A DNA stretch of 64,000 nucleotides, from contig JAJUBI010000005.1 in the NCBI GenBank assembly GCA_022419385.1, forward strand, positions 1,674,001 to 1,738,000, read 5' to 3'. Source of the stretch: Paraconiothyrium sp. Pb-2020. Its lineage: Eukaryota; Ascomycota; Dothideomycetes; Pleosporales; Didymosphaeriaceae. Below are positions 35,196-47,263 of the stretch, piece by piece. Under the pieces are notes generated by a model. That model ran no database searches, was not told the DNA's origin, and saw only the letters and a program-made list of their open reading frames with translations. The translations under genes and the position numbers were made by a program. Within the stretch, counting starts at the first letter, position 1. Each line of letters starts with the position of its first letter.

Positions 35196-38100
35196 ATGGT
35201 TCTCATTGAGAATCAGGAATATCTCTGCGAGGAAGAGAAACGCCTGAAGCAGGATCGCGAACGCACCGCCTATTGGAAGAAATGGGGTACTTATCTCGCC
35301 GAGAGACAGTGGGCAACTGGTGAGCTCTTACCATCGCACTCTGGAATGGCAAAGCTAATAACCTGCAGTTCGAGAAGACTATTCGTGAGTCCTTATCAAC
35401 CCTCCATTGACCCTTGCTAACCCCACTACAGCCACGACGGTGACGCATGGAGCCGTAAGCGCAATTGGACCTCAAGAGCGACACTGGCTAACATGTATAG
35501 ATTTCACTCACGATATGGCGCGCTCACGAGCCTTTCGATGGGGCGAGGACGGCATTGCTGGCATATCCGACTCGCATGGTCTACAGAACATTGGCTTCGC
35601 CTTTTGGAATGAGAAGGAGTGAGGTCAGTCGATCTTTTCGAACAAACCGTTGCTGACAGAGAACAGTGACTTTCTCAAGGAGCGCTTGTTTGGCTTGTCA
35701 AACCCACAGGGCAACCACGGCGAGTCGTTGAAGGAATGCCACTTCCACCTGGACAACACTCCAACGGTACGTAGACATGGATACACACATCTATACCACT
35801 AACGCAAGTGCAGCATTCGTATACGAAGTATCTCTACAAATACCCTCAACGCAAGTTCCCGTACGAAGACCTTATCAAGGAAAATGCAAAGCGTAGCAGG
35901 CTTGAGCGTGAATACAACATGATCGATACTGGCGTATTCGATGATAACAAATACTGGGATATATTTATCGAAACGGCAAAGGAGGCGGATAATCCTGAAG
36001 AGATCCTATGCCGTGTCACAGCGTACAACCGCGGACCCGAACCTGCACCATTGCACATTGTGCCGCACGTGTGGTTCCGCAACACTTGGTCCTGGGGACA
36101 CGAGGAGCCCGAGAAGCGACCATCTATCCGCAAGCTAGGCAAGACTACCGCAGTCTCCAAACACCACAAGCTTGGCGAGCGGTATTTCCAACTGTCACCT
36201 TCCCCTGGTATCGGCCCAAGCGGAGACGATGTGCAACCTGAGCTGCTATTCACGGAGAATGAGACCAACTACAAGAAACTATGGGGTGGAGAGAACAAGA
36301 CACCTTACGTGAAAGACGGTATCCACCGCCGCATCGTTGACGACGAGAAAGACGCTGTAAATCCCGACAGCTTCGGGACCAAAACTGCTGCATGGTATGC
36401 CTTCGATGAGGGCGACGGCGTTGCTCCAGGCGAGTGCGCTGTCGTCCGATTTCGCTTCTCGAAACGCTACGACGGTTATATTGATGAGGAGCTCTTTGAC
36501 GATATCATGGAACAACGTCGCGCCGAGGCGGACGAGTTCTACTACCGAATCAGCCCCATGCCAATGGCAGATGACCTTCGCAACATCCAGCGCCAGGCTT
36601 TGTCTGGCATGCTCTGGTGCAAGCAATACTATCACTTCATTTGGGATCAGTGGGCGAATGGCGATCCAGGCATGCCACCACCTCCTCCGGGCCGAAAGGC
36701 TATACGAAACAAAGAGTGGAAGCACATGTACCTAGACGACATTCTGTCTATGCCCGACTCGTGGGAATATCCATTTTTTGCTGCATGGGATAGCGCTTTC
36801 CACTGCCTCCCGCTGGCTATGATTGATCCAGACTTCGCCAAAAAGCAGCTGGACCTCTTCACTCGCGAATGGTACATGCATCCAAATGGCCAGCTACCTG
36901 CCTATGAATGGAACTTTGGCGACGTGAACCCGCCTGTACATGCCTGGGCATTATACAGGGTTTTCAAGATCGAGCGCAAGATGTATGGTCGCGAGGACTA
37001 CGACTGTCTAGAGCGCGTTTTTCAAAAGCTGATGCTCAATTTCACCTGGTGGGTGAATCGCAAGGATGCGGATGGCAAGAACATTTTCGAAGGTGGTTTC
37101 TTAGGCCTGGACAACATCGGTATCTTCAACCGCTCCGATCCGCTACCCACCGGCGGTGTACTCGAACAAGCAGACAGCACAGGTTGGATGGGGTTTTATT
37201 GCTTGAACATGCTCAATATCTGTCTTGAGCTTGCGAAGCGCCGCCGCATCTACGAAGACATGGCTTCAAAATTCTTCGAGCACTTCATCATGATCAGCGA
37301 TGCAATGCAGTACCGCTCTGGTGGTGAAGCGAAGCCGTTGTGGAATGAAGAAGACGGGTTCTACTACGATGCCATCTCGTGGGGTGGCCCCTGGAGCCAT
37401 CAAATGCCAGTTCGGTCTTTGGTCGGCCTTATCCCTCTCTACTCTACCCTGACCCTGGAACCTGAAGTCATCAATCAGTTCCCCAGCTTCAAGAGGAGAC
37501 TCAATTGGTTTATCAACAACCGCAAAGAAACCGCAGATCGCAACATTGCATCGATGAAGAAGCGCGGTCAAGGTGATCGTCTCCTCCTGTCCCTCGTCAA
37601 TGAAGACCGTCTGAAGAGAATTATGACAAGGATGCTGGATGAGAGCGAGTTTCTCGCAGACCACGGCATTCGTTCCTTGTCCAAGTATCACAAAGATCAC
37701 CCTTACTCGATGGATGTGAACGGCCAACGCTATCAAGTCAGCTATCTCCCTGGCGACTCAGACAGTGGACTATTTGGTGGCAACAGTAACTGGCGTGGAC
37801 CGATCTGGATGGCTGTCAATTGCCTCCTCATTGAATCTTGCCAGCGCTTTTTCCTATACTATGGCAACAACTTGAAAGTCGAATGCCCCACAGGATCCGG
37901 CGATTACATGCATCTTGGTCATGTCGCCGAGGAGTTGCAGCATCGTCTCCAACATCTCTTTGCTCGCAATGATGACGGTAGACGAGCCATCAATGACGGC
38001 AACCAGATGCTGGACTTTGACCCCAACTGGAAAGACTATTTGTGGTTCCATGAGTTCTTCGATGGAGACACTGGCCGCGGTCTCGGCGCAAGTCATCAAT

Positions 38101-38606
38101 GTGGTTGGACAGGTTTGATTGCAAAGATGATCCACGATACTGGGTAAGCTGGTTTCCCCTCAAACCATGGCTCGCTAACACACTTCAGCATGACCTGTCG
38201 CCTTCCTCAGACACCGCGTACGCCAACGGCCGCGGCCGCCCACTACTTCGATGACATTTGGAGCACAGCGGGCAAGCCGAAGAAGCCTCACCACCTCCGC
38301 CGATCATCCACTAGCCGTAGTATCGGCAACTGGGAGGGGTCGGCCAACGGCGATGATGTCGATCCTGACAGGGCATCACTTAACCGCACGAATTCGATCG
38401 GGTATCTCGACGCAGATGCGCTGCGACGCAAGCAGGAGATGGACCAACATGTTGCTCATTATGTCAGCGATCAGTTGACCAGAATCAAGAGCGGCGATTC
38501 AGATGAATTTGACGGTGGCGAATTAGAAGCCAGTCTGGACGGCGCGCTGGAGATGAAACCGAATGGCCGCAGAAAGAACGGCGGCGATAGCTACTTTTCA
38601 CGGTAA
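35196..38606 (+). CDS. Glycoside hydrolase family 63-like protein (YMR196W type)
   Basis: Large soluble (alpha/alpha)6-barrel protein related to mannosyl-oligosaccharide glucosidase; orthologue of yeast YMR196W, whose substrate is not established. Seven exons: 35196-35319, 35369-35384, 35432-35454, 35501-35618, 35667-35766, 35814-38143 and 38189-38606, 1042 residues. Exons 2 and 3 are micro-exons of 16 and 23 nt, needed to join ERQWAT to VREDYSHDGDAWSHFTHD. Conserved: RWGEDGIAGISD near the start, FAAWDSAFHCLPLAMIDP, GQLPAYEWNFGDVNPPVHAW, DSTGWMGFY and NSNWRGPIWMAVN; acidic residues in these segments are candidates for catalysis. No signal peptide, so probably cytosolic. The last exon adds a Ser/Arg-rich tail. 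Confidence 0.92.
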
Positions 38607-39136
38607 TATGATGCATGAGCATAAGCATATGTGGGAGTAAATCGGTTGACGAATTTGATATTGGCCACCTGGCAAAGAAAAGTTGGACGCAACAGCCATC
38701 CCGACCTAGAGGAGACCTAGATAGCTTCGTTGCTGCTATTCTTATTGGCACGCTTAATTTAGACTCTGATCTCACTTCTTCCTTCCTCCAGTTACCATCA
38801 TTGATCTCATAAGTGAGGGAGCATACCAATAACATTGCACTGGACACATGGATGCGTGGCACACTCACGCATGTGTCACACAGTACACGTTCACGCCTTG
38901 CGCGGTATGAACCCCACCTTCCTCGCTCCAGGCCCGCGACGTCACCATTTTAGCCACACGAGGCTCACTCCACCCGGCAAGCGACCACACAAGCTCAACC
39001 AAGCTCCACTTTACTTGACAAGCAACAGCCCGCAGTTTTACTCGCTACCAGCAAAACACTGTCTCATTCTTAAACACTTTCTCTCGCGATTCTCCACCTG
39101 CACTCGCTCGCGCGCCGTGGCGGCATTGCCTCCGCC
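38607..39136. other. intergenic region, no gene seen
   Basis: 3' flank of the GH63-like gene and promoter of the Gag1-like gene. Confidence 0.5.
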
Positions 39137-40081
39137 ATGGAAAACAACCAATCGGCTTCGCGGGCGGCCCAGCGCTTCCTCGTTGACCGCGTGCGCACCG
39201 ACTGGAACTGGCCTGACGTGCCTGACGCCTGGTCACAATCCGATGAGGAAGTCCGCGGCGTGACTTCCTTCCGCGAGCGTTTTTATGGTGACTCGTCGCC
39301 TTCAGAAACCGAGGACGAGGGTGCCGACGGCAGCGACCCGTACAAGTTTGACAGCCCGGATAGCATCGGTGATGCAGTGGAGCTGAAGGCGCAGAAACGG
39401 AACGCGAAAAGGATGACTGCGCTCGAAGACGAAATGAAAGTCAACGAAGGGTTGCGCATGTTTGTGGAGAGACGAGATGCATGGACCGGTGTGGCAAGTG
39501 TCAAGAAGTACGGCACCGCTGGGCGTCCGGCACAAGCTCACAATGTTGCACGGGCAGCCGAGGCCGAACGATCACCATCGATCAGTGCTGATATATCCTC
39601 GTCGAACGCACCTACGCCTATGAGCGTCGACTCCCAGGCTTCCGCTACCGCTGCCCACGATGAGGCTCTACGGACCGCTACCCACCCCACCGACGAAGTG
39701 CTCGTACCAGTGGCACCTGCGCTTCTCCCCGACAATGCCGTGAGGAAGTCCATTACGCCTAGAGCATACCCCGAAATCTTCAATAAGATTGTAGTCTCGT
39801 CTAGAACGCCGTCTGTACCAATCAACCTCTCTGATATGACAAAAGCGCTTGTGGCCGGCTGGAAAGAGAATGGTGAGTGGCCTCCAAAGGCCGCACCACT
39901 CGATCCGCTGGCAGGAAAAAAGCGCACCGCTCTTGCGGCCGTGCGGGCAGAGAACGGGGAAGCCTTTCTAGCTCACCACCCGCACCTGCAGAAGGGCATG
40001 GACTCGGTCAGGAAGATATTTCATCTGAATGGACAGGCGAAGGAGGGCGGGCATGGAAGCGGTCCTGCGAATGCTGGCTGA
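39137..40081 (+). CDS. Gag1-like clamp domain protein (DUF4050)
   Basis: Intronless, 314 residues. The N-terminus (FLVDRVRTDWNWPDVPDAW, FRERFYGD) and the C-terminal block (YPEIFNKIVVSSRTPSVPIN, DMTKALVAGWKENGEWPPK) match the fungal family formerly DUF4050, now called Gag1-like clamp. In between are Ser/Ala/Pro-rich low-complexity segments. No membrane segment or signal peptide. Family members are poorly characterised outside yeasts, so no function is stated. ATG 39137 follows a CG-rich leader and is the first in frame. Confidence 0.75.
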   Translation: MENNQSASRAAQRFLVDRVRTDWNWPDVPDAWSQSDEEVRGVTSFRERFYGDSSPSETEDEGADGSDPYKFDSPDSIGDAVELKAQKRNAKRMTALEDEMKVNEGLRMFVERRDAWTGVASVKKYGTAGRPAQAHNVARAAEAERSPSISADISSSNAPTPMSVDSQASATAAHDEALRTATHPTDEVLVPVAPALLPDNAVRKSITPRAYPEIFNKIVVSSRTPSVPINLSDMTKALVAGWKENGEWPPKAAPLDPLAGKKRTALAAVRAENGEAFLAHHPHLQKGMDSVRKIFHLNGQAKEGGHGSGPANAG

Positions 40082-41042
40082 TGATACAACTAACAAACTT
40101 CGAAGACAACTTTTACAAGGCGAAGGCTAATCTTATACGCGCCGCAGAACCGACACCGTTGTATTCTCGGGAATCGTACAACACAACTTGCGGTGAAGGG
40201 CATCTCCATTGCGGACCGGACAACGAAACTGTGCCTTCTGAGCCTCTGGAAACGATACGGAATATGGACTCTCCTTTCCGGTTCGTAGACGCGAATGGTC
40301 AGCCAGAACTCCAGATCAAATGAGCGACCCCGATATTGCCCTTCTACAGTGCGCCAGCGCCTCATAATGAGTCAGCCCTCGATGGTCAACCAATGGCGCA
40401 GAGTAAATCAGATTCTAATTCCAGTTAGCAATCATTCAATTATCGACAAGTATCTGCTGGTCAAGCCCTGCCTGAGAGCCAAAAAACAGCGCCGGATGTT
40501 GCACTTTCGCCCGAATCAACCATCCCCCAATAGAGCATCAGCGTTTGAAACTACATCGACACCCAATGATCAATCCGCGACCAAGGGTCAAGGCGTTGCC
40601 GAGAGGCGTTCAGTGCTCAACATCAACCAGCCGATGTTCGCCCAACAGGCCCAACTCAAGGAAATTACGAACTTCAGTTGACGCAACAGACTCAGCCAGA
40701 CCACGATAGCGGAAAATTGTTCCAGAGTACGTCGGTTCCTCAGATGGAACATGAAGACTAGAATAGGGAGATTCGAATTTTGTTGCACAATTATACACAA
40801 AAGTGTGCACAACGTGTTGTGCGGGTTTGGACTGATAGCGGTAGGATGAAAGAGCATCGTGGGAGCTGGATAGTGATCAAAATTGGGTATGGATCGAACT
40901 TACTCTTCACTCCAGTAAATGATTGCCTGAAATTGATTATCTCAAATTCAATGCAATTCAATATCTCGTATCAATTGTTTCAACCGAATCCTTCCAGTTC
41001 GATTCATGCCTTCGCCCCGAGCCCATGTCTCCTCTGCTCTTC
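40082..41042. other. intergenic region between convergent genes
   Basis: 3' regions of the Gag1-like gene (plus) and of the GST (minus). An open frame at 40295-40681 (128 codons, Gln/Asn-rich) has no family features and is not called. Confidence 0.45.
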
Positions 41043-41759
41043 TCAAGTCACGCTCACCCTATCCTTTTCGGGCGTATCCCCCTGTGACCTCCACCCGGCT
41101 TGCTTGAACGCATCTAGCTCTTCTAGTCTCGTAATGACTCCGTTTAGCAGCGGCCATTGCGCAAAATCCACGCCGTAGAAGCGTGCTTGCTCGACTTGCG
41201 GGATGAGGACTACGTCTGCAAGTGTTACCTCCTCGCCAGCGGAATACCTTGCGTTACGGAAGTAAGTAGAAAGAAGGGCCTCGTAGGCGGTGAAGCCACG
41301 GGTCATTATTGTCTTCACGAAGGTTATGGCGTCTTCGCGCTCCCCCCTCACCCTCTTAACCATCTGCGCGATGCGCGAATTTGTCGGCGGGAAGATATCG
41401 GATGATATGACGTACATGAGCTCTCTTACGCGAGATCTGGCTTCTGGATCGGAAAGGGGTGGGAGGAGCGGCGTTTGGGTTGGGTATAGTTCTTCTAGGT
41501 ACTCCAGGATTGCAACGCTTTGACCGATGATGAACGGTTCTTTTCCCTCTGTCTCAATCACTAATGTTGGGATTGATGCGCTGGGGTTTATTTTACGATA
41601 TTCGTCGGACTCGTGATCGTCCTTGCCCATATCCCGGTAATGGGGGATGTAGGAGAGGTTCTTAAGATTGAATGCTATGCGCAGGCGGGCTGCGCACGAA
41701 GAGGCATAGAAGGTGTAAAGGTGGTATGTTGTTTGGGTGGGGTGCTCGGAGGGGCCCAT
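41043..41759 (-). CDS. Zeta-class glutathione S-transferase / maleylacetoacetate isomerase
   Basis: Single exon, 238 residues from ATG 41759. The zeta-class active-site motif is SSCAAR (residues 20-25), followed by PTLVIE and QSVAILEYLEE of the thioredoxin-like half and an all-helical C-terminal half with VTLADVVLIPQVEQA. Maleylacetoacetate isomerase converts maleylacetoacetate to fumarylacetoacetate in tyrosine/phenylalanine catabolism using glutathione. The canonical motif is SSCSxR, so Ala replaces Ser here. The other tyrosine-pathway genes are not in this window, so a general GST role is equally possible. A longer in-frame extension upstream looks non-coding. Confidence 0.88.
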   Translation of the reverse strand: MGPSEHPTQTTYHLYTFYASSCAARLRIAFNLKNLSYIPHYRDMGKDDHESDEYRKINPSASIPTLVIETEGKEPFIIGQSVAILEYLEELYPTQTPLLPPLSDPEARSRVRELMYVISSDIFPPTNSRIAQMVKRVRGEREDAITFVKTIMTRGFTAYEALLSTYFRNARYSAGEEVTLADVVLIPQVEQARFYGVDFAQWPLLNGVITRLEELDAFKQAGWRSQGDTPEKDRVSVT

Positions 41760-42152
41760 GTTGTACTTTGTGTGCGGTCTTACTTCGCATGGGTTTTGGT
41801 TATCGAGGACGCAGTGAGGGTGAAGAGAATGGTGTACGAACATTGCTGCCTGGGCTACATAAGGCATGCGACAAGCAAGTTTGGTAAGGCCGGTATGTGC
41901 AGCACCTTCCTATCTAGGTTAGACGTGCATGTTTATGTTTGAGCGGTAGCTCTTTGGGAGCTTATCGATGTTAAGCAATGACAATAGGTCCTTGCTCCCT
42001 TGCGCCTCTAGCGAAAACTACCTAGGTAGGACTTGCGACATGAGACCGTTCCAGAATAATTACTTAAATTGGCCCCCACTTTACAGTCAGGTACGGTTAG
42101 AACTACGAAGTGGATGCGGGGCAGCCACCCAAATCACGCCCTCCTGTACAAA
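41760..42152. other. divergent promoter region GST / HET protein
   Basis: About 390 bp between divergent starts. No gene seen. Confidence 0.45.
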
Positions 42153-44335
42153 ATGACAACACCAGCCCCTCAACAGGCTAGCTTCCCGACACCGCACACA
42201 TGCCGCCATTGCTCAACTTTCATTATCTACCTGATAGATGAATCGGCCGTGGCCGAAGCACGCGACGGACAGGTATCTTACCCGCCAAACCCGAGCCAAG
42301 AACGACTCGCTCTCAAACTGTTCGGCGATGACTTCTGGGCTGATGAATGGACTGAGTATCGAAACTACTTTTTCCAAAGGACAGGTGGTATATCGTTCTT
42401 CGACGTTAGCAAGACCGATTTGGAGCGATTTGCGCGGCAGGGGTGTCTCCTCTCACAACGATACATCGAGTCCTTGAGAGACGATGAGCTTCCTGATAGG
42501 TATGCTGTCGGAGCTATCCTAGTCAAGGGGCACGCGTGGAGTGTCGAGCTTTGCAGTGTTGATCTGGACAATTGGAGAGTGGAGACGCTTCTTGCGGAAG
42601 GGGACGAGGATCCGGATAATACATATTCTATGCTGGCGGAAGAAGGTGAGCAACCACAGATTGAACGGAAGAATCCACTTTGACACATGCTATAGGCACT
42701 CCTGCCGCGCAAGTTCTGGATAATCATGCTATCAACATGCAGCCCAATACAGTCTCTTCTTTAAGCACCGCGAGGGGCTGGCTGATGGAGTGCTTGCAGG
42801 ATCATAAGGAATGCCCGATGCCTGATCCCACTTTCACGCCAACCAGATTGGTTCAGATCACGCCCACGTGCCGGCTCTGTGAGATGGAAACGCACGTAAA
42901 GCCTTACGCTGCATTGTCATACTGTTGGGGTGGCGACCAAGTCTTCAAGACAACGATGCATATGCGGCCTCGATACTTGGAAGCTATTGATTCGACACAG
43001 TTACCTCAGACGCTGCAAGACGCTATCTACGTCGCCCAACAGTTTGGATTACAATACATCTGGATCGATGCGCTCTGCATCATACAGGATTGCATACCTG
43101 ATAAGGCTGTGGAAATTGGCCGAATGGCACAGGTATATGGAAACGCGACTATAACAATAGGAGCAACCCGATCAAGTGCAGTCTGGAACGGCTTTCTCAG
43201 CGCTCGCTCATTACTTGCAGCACGGTCTCCCAATAGCGTCTTCTCCCTACCGTGTAGACTCAACAATCGTGATATGGGCCAGATTACCCTGATTCCCTAC
43301 ACAAGCGAAGGAATAGAAGCCTTGGATACGAGAGGCTGGACCTTTCAAGAGCGTGTCCTTTCTCCACGCATCATCGACTTCGGCACTCTTCGTACTCAGT
43401 ACACATGCAAGACGCCACTCGCGCAGGTCTCAAGTGATGGTTGGTCACATCTTCCGCTGGACCGCCCCTATGGCTCCGGTCTTGATGCGCAATTAATTGC
43501 AAATCTTCTTGCTGGTCTACATCCTCCCGAAGATATGCTCATACACTGGATGGCCATCGTAGAAGGTTTTACGTCCCGCGGCCTGGCTTTTGCAACCGAC
43601 AAGCTGCCTGCCATTGCTGGCATGTCAGAACAATTCGGCGTCTTGATGGAAGACCAGTATTGTGCAGGGCTCTGGCGGAGTGGGATGCCGGCCAATCTTC
43701 TGTGGACCAAAGACGACCGCGTTCAGCAAATATACAACGACTTCGAGCCACGCCTTTCCGGCGCCAACGTCGCTGCCCCATCGTGGTCATGGGCATCCGT
43801 AAGCAGGGCTGTCACGCACAATCGCACGTACACCGTACCTCGCAAAGGTGTATCGCTCAATGTTCGGATCGACGGTTGTGATATTTCCCTGGTTGACAAG
43901 CGGACGCCGTACGGCGCTACATCATCCGGGTCTCTTGTTCTCACGACCTACGCACAAGAGGCTTTGTGGAGCTTCCACCACGATGCAACCATACTGTTCT
44001 CTGCACCAAACAAACCTGACGTTGAGCAGTATCTGCACAGTGGGCACGGAACTGGATCTACGGGCATAACATTCGTCCCGGATGCGCTAGAGAAAGATTT
44101 CGAAGATAATCCCAAGAGCGAGCTTAGAGTGTGGATGCTTTTGTTCGGGACCGATAAGCCAGGTAAGGGGAGTGGGTTGAATCCGTCCTTGTTTGGGCTT
44201 GTTGTAAGAAGGGCGAGGGGAGGGGAGCAATACTCGAGGGTTGGGGTTTTCAATAAGACAGTGGACTGGGAGGGGTTTAGGGCATATATGGGGTGGTTCA
44301 AACAAGGGGATGTGGACAGGTTTGTCATTACGTAG
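42153..44335 (+). CDS. Heterokaryon-incompatibility (HET) domain protein
   Basis: Exons 42153-42645 and 42696-44335 (50-nt intron), 710 residues. The HET domain begins near residue 235: YAALSYCWGG, LPQTLQDAI, YIWIDALCIIQD, EIGRMAQVYGNATITI, then TRGWTFQERVLSPR; these are its diagnostic blocks. HET domains are TIR-like folds that trigger cell death in fungal non-self recognition. The first 160 residues, including a Cys pair (CRHC) and Trp/Phe-rich DFWADEWTEYRNYF, are a separate N-terminal region, commonly found before HET in these proteins. No partner gene of the STAND or HeLo type adjoins, so a specific recognition system cannot be proposed. The intron assignment is supported by frame continuity into GTPAAQ. 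Confidence 0.9.
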
Positions 44336-45520
44336 ACAAGAATAGACTCGATGCACCGCAGATCCTTAATAGGCCGACAGCCTATTGAACAGATGAACGC
44401 GTTCTTGCAAGCTAAGCACTCCGAAAGCATTTTGTAGATGTACAAAAGCATGTTGCTGAGAAGCACAGGAAGATTATCCATGATCTGCGTTGTTCGATCC
44501 GCTATTGATGAGGTGCTTTGCTAGGAAGCATATGTCGTGGATTCGGGTCAAACCTGGACGGCGGCATATTTCTGGCCCTGATGGCCGCATTCATGCCCAA
44601 GAATACGTCTCTTTGTGAGGATCAGGTATCACAGGCCTCGACCAATTTTCAATCTGAATGAGAAAATTCCGACTTCATGATTCATTGGCGGGATCTGGCA
44701 CGCTTCAGCGTACTACTGATAATCAAAGCTTTCCTTTTGGTCTGTACTTTGGATCAAGTCGACAAACAACAGACATATCGTAGTTCTCTTATTTTAACGT
44801 AGATTGTACAATTAGACGGAGCTATACACAGTGGGTGACACAAAAAACTAAACTTCGTTACATGGCTCTTCCAACATGACACGACTTCTCCAGGATGTCA
44901 GAAGCCACTGAGACCGGACACAGACGGCCTTTCGAAAATGCCAATATCTCCCACTTTTCGATGTCGAGCCCACCAGAGGGACTCTATATCCCACATCTGG
45001 GCCATCGACTTTCACGCCAGAAAATCGTCGTCCTGTCTGTAGACAAACTATATAACTTTTCCATTTTCATAAGTTACTTATTCGGAACTTAAATTTGTAA
45101 TCCTATCATACGCATGATTGCGATGCTATAGTCGTCATACAAGCATGTCGTTGTTGCGGTATTGGTGTTGCTGTTGCCTGCATTAGGAAGCGACCGCAAT
45201 TTCCCGTAGTGGTTGCCTGAACGGGATCTAAAAATAGCGTCACGAAATATTGACATAGGGGCAAAAAAATCTTCTTACATCGACATCAGGAGACTGCACT
45301 TTAAGGCTGCAACGGCTCTAGGCTGAGGCTTGATTTCTTGTTACTGGGGTGATCAACTCCTGCAGGGCACACGATCCTGGAAATTAGGCTAGACATCCGT
45401 GAAGTGCTCCAGCACGATAAGATTACGCTTGATCCTGCAAGTTCGCCTATAACAAACCAGCCAGCCTCTTCACCAGATAACCTCCACTCTCGACATCCTT
45501 CTGGAAACCCAATAGGCATA
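44336..45520. other. intergenic region, no gene seen
   Basis: About 1.2 kb, AT-rich from 44640 to 45280. No supported coding region. Confidence 0.5.
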
Positions 45521-46357
45521 ATGTCATCGATAACAACCGCCGTTCCCTCCGGCCCCGTCAACACTCCCGGTATTGGCCCAGACTACAGAGGCAACAAATG
45601 GTGCATCCAAGGGCTAATCGACATCTTCGAGTCCGATACGCCACCCTACACCTACAACGAATGCGCCAACACCACCTTGTCCGAAAAGAAATCCGATTTT
45701 GAAACCTTCTGCTGTGATGGCTCGATCATCGACACAAGCTACAATCTTTGGGGGCAACGCGACATATCGGATTACCAGCTCGATCTTGCAAACCTCGTGT
45801 GTTGTCGAGCGGGTGGGCAGAGAATCATGGGTGGCATTAGTCCGATCGATAGTGACTATACACATTGCAGTGCGAGTAGCGTGTCTGCCCCATTGGCGAG
45901 TTTGGCGGCGACGAACAGCGATAATGCCGCGTTGTATACCGTGATTTATGAGAGTGCAAGCCAGTTGGAGGATGGTGGATTTGGAGATTGGACAGTAACG
46001 GAGACGCCGACCTGTTTATGGGTCCAGACTGCAGGCGCAGAGACGACGGTGCCTAGGGTGACTGTCACAGTTCCTGCTGCTGAGATCACTACGCTGCCAC
46101 CGCCGAGCACTGATCGCTTTGGCTTTACGATTGACTATAGCACTCAGACGGTGTCGGATGGGAGCGAGACTCGGAGTATTGCGAGCTCTGAGAGTGGCTC
46201 CCGAAGAGAGGCATCGAGTACAGAACCAGGCAAGGGGCCATCATCTGCTACGACTGCCGCGTCGGCATTGGCATCGCAGTCATCGTCTTCTGGCAAGAAG
46301 ATGCCAACCTTTCTGCTTACAGTTGCATTGCAGCTATATGCAATCTTGTATCAATAA
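45521..46357 (+). CDS. Hypothetical protein with C-terminal hydrophobic tail
   Basis: Intronless, 278 residues from the first ATG; the longer frame starts with GTG. Not recognised. The first 130 residues hold scattered Cys including two CC pairs (FCCDG, LVCCRAGG), a pattern seen in secreted fungal proteins, then comes a Thr/Val-rich beta-like part (TVPRVTVTVPAAEITTLPPP), a Ser/Ala-rich stretch and a final hydrophobic segment (FLLTVALQLYAILY). The end resembles a GPI-attachment tail, but no N-terminal signal peptide is visible at this start, so surface location is uncertain; an unseen upstream exon is possible. Composition suggests a lineage-specific gene. Confidence 0.6.
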   Translation: MSSITTAVPSGPVNTPGIGPDYRGNKWCIQGLIDIFESDTPPYTYNECANTTLSEKKSDFETFCCDGSIIDTSYNLWGQRDISDYQLDLANLVCCRAGGQRIMGGISPIDSDYTHCSASSVSAPLASLAATNSDNAALYTVIYESASQLEDGGFGDWTVTETPTCLWVQTAGAETTVPRVTVTVPAAEITTLPPPSTDRFGFTIDYSTQTVSDGSETRSIASSESGSRREASSTEPGKGPSSATTAASALASQSSSSGKKMPTFLLTVALQLYAILYQ

Positions 46358-46870
46358 CTCGGAGAATGGTGGAGTTGTGTCATGAGGTCTCTAACCTAAT
46401 AATAATGCGGGTCAATGTACGGACCCGATGCAGCAATCCTCCTTACCAACTTTTGGCGTTTGTTGTGGTAGTCATTGACTTATCTTAATCATCAATATAC
46501 CGGGTCCATATGCTTGTCTTGGGTTCTGCGCAAGCCATTCTCGTGGTATTGTCACGCCGAACTCTCTTAGTATCTCGTAGATGGACTCGGTGAAGCATCG
46601 CTGCGAACTCATTCGCATTCCATCTCTTCACCTTTGATTGAATTAAAATACTAGGCGTGATCTTGGTGGCAATGCATCTTGTGTGAAGATATAAGCATAC
46701 TAATGATAAACGAGTTGTCGTCATTCGTCATTCTGACCAGAGCTCAAGGCAGGAACATAGATAGACCGGAATCCCTCTTCCCTCCCATAGTCACCTCGCA
46801 CACGCCCACCCTCGCCCCCCGGTGTTGTACCCCGCCTCGATCCCCGCATAAAAGCTCCTTACATCTGAAT
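46358..46870. other. intergenic region, no gene seen
   Basis: Short frames only. Confidence 0.4.
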
Positions 46871-47263
46871 CTAGAAAGGCCGGATGACAAGATGGGAAGC
46901 GACTAGGCCGAAGCTGTGAAGGAATTCATTCGCGTAGTTGACCTCGCGCGGAGGCGGAGAGGTACATGGTGGTGTATTGCTGAACTGGAAGGGCAAGAGT
47001 GTCGGCTCCGGAGCTTTGAATGTGTAAAGTTTGGAGGCGGGAGGATCAGGAGCGTTGTCGCCGCCGGCGAGGTACACTTCTTTGGTCTGTTCGCGTTTAC
47101 GTACATGAACGGCCGCAGATAAAGGCTCAGTGGCGTTGATGGTCCGAGTCTTGATGTAGAATTGCGCATACAAGTAGATCGGTTCGCAAGAAGTATGTGA
47201 TATGTAGGAGAGGTGAGATATAGTACATAAGCTTGCAGTTTCGTTGAAGAGAGGGTGGACCAT
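46871..47263 (-). CDS. Possible small hypothetical gene
   Basis: Open frame of 130 codons starting at ATG 47263. The sequence (for example KEVYLAGGDNAPDPPASKLY) has the C/T-ending codon preference of the neighbouring genes, which favours real coding, but no domain is recognised. A second open frame in another phase (46903-47331, starting MTKANITNAIAGLDRDD) covers the same region, and the true protein may combine an upstream exon of that frame with this one; no convincing GT...AG pair joins them. Low confidence. Confidence 0.3.
   Translation of the reverse strand: MVHPLFNETASLCTISHLSYISHTSCEPIYLYAQFYIKTRTINATEPLSAAVHVRKREQTKEVYLAGGDNAPDPPASKLYTFKAPEPTLLPFQFSNTPPCTSPPPREVNYANEFLHSFGLVASHLVIRPF

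Noticed and set aside
32028..44335. P450, GST and HET genes as a secondary-metabolite cluster
   Set aside because: No synthase (PKS, NRPS, terpene) or pathway regulator lies between them, and housekeeping genes (GH63-like, Gag1-like) separate them.
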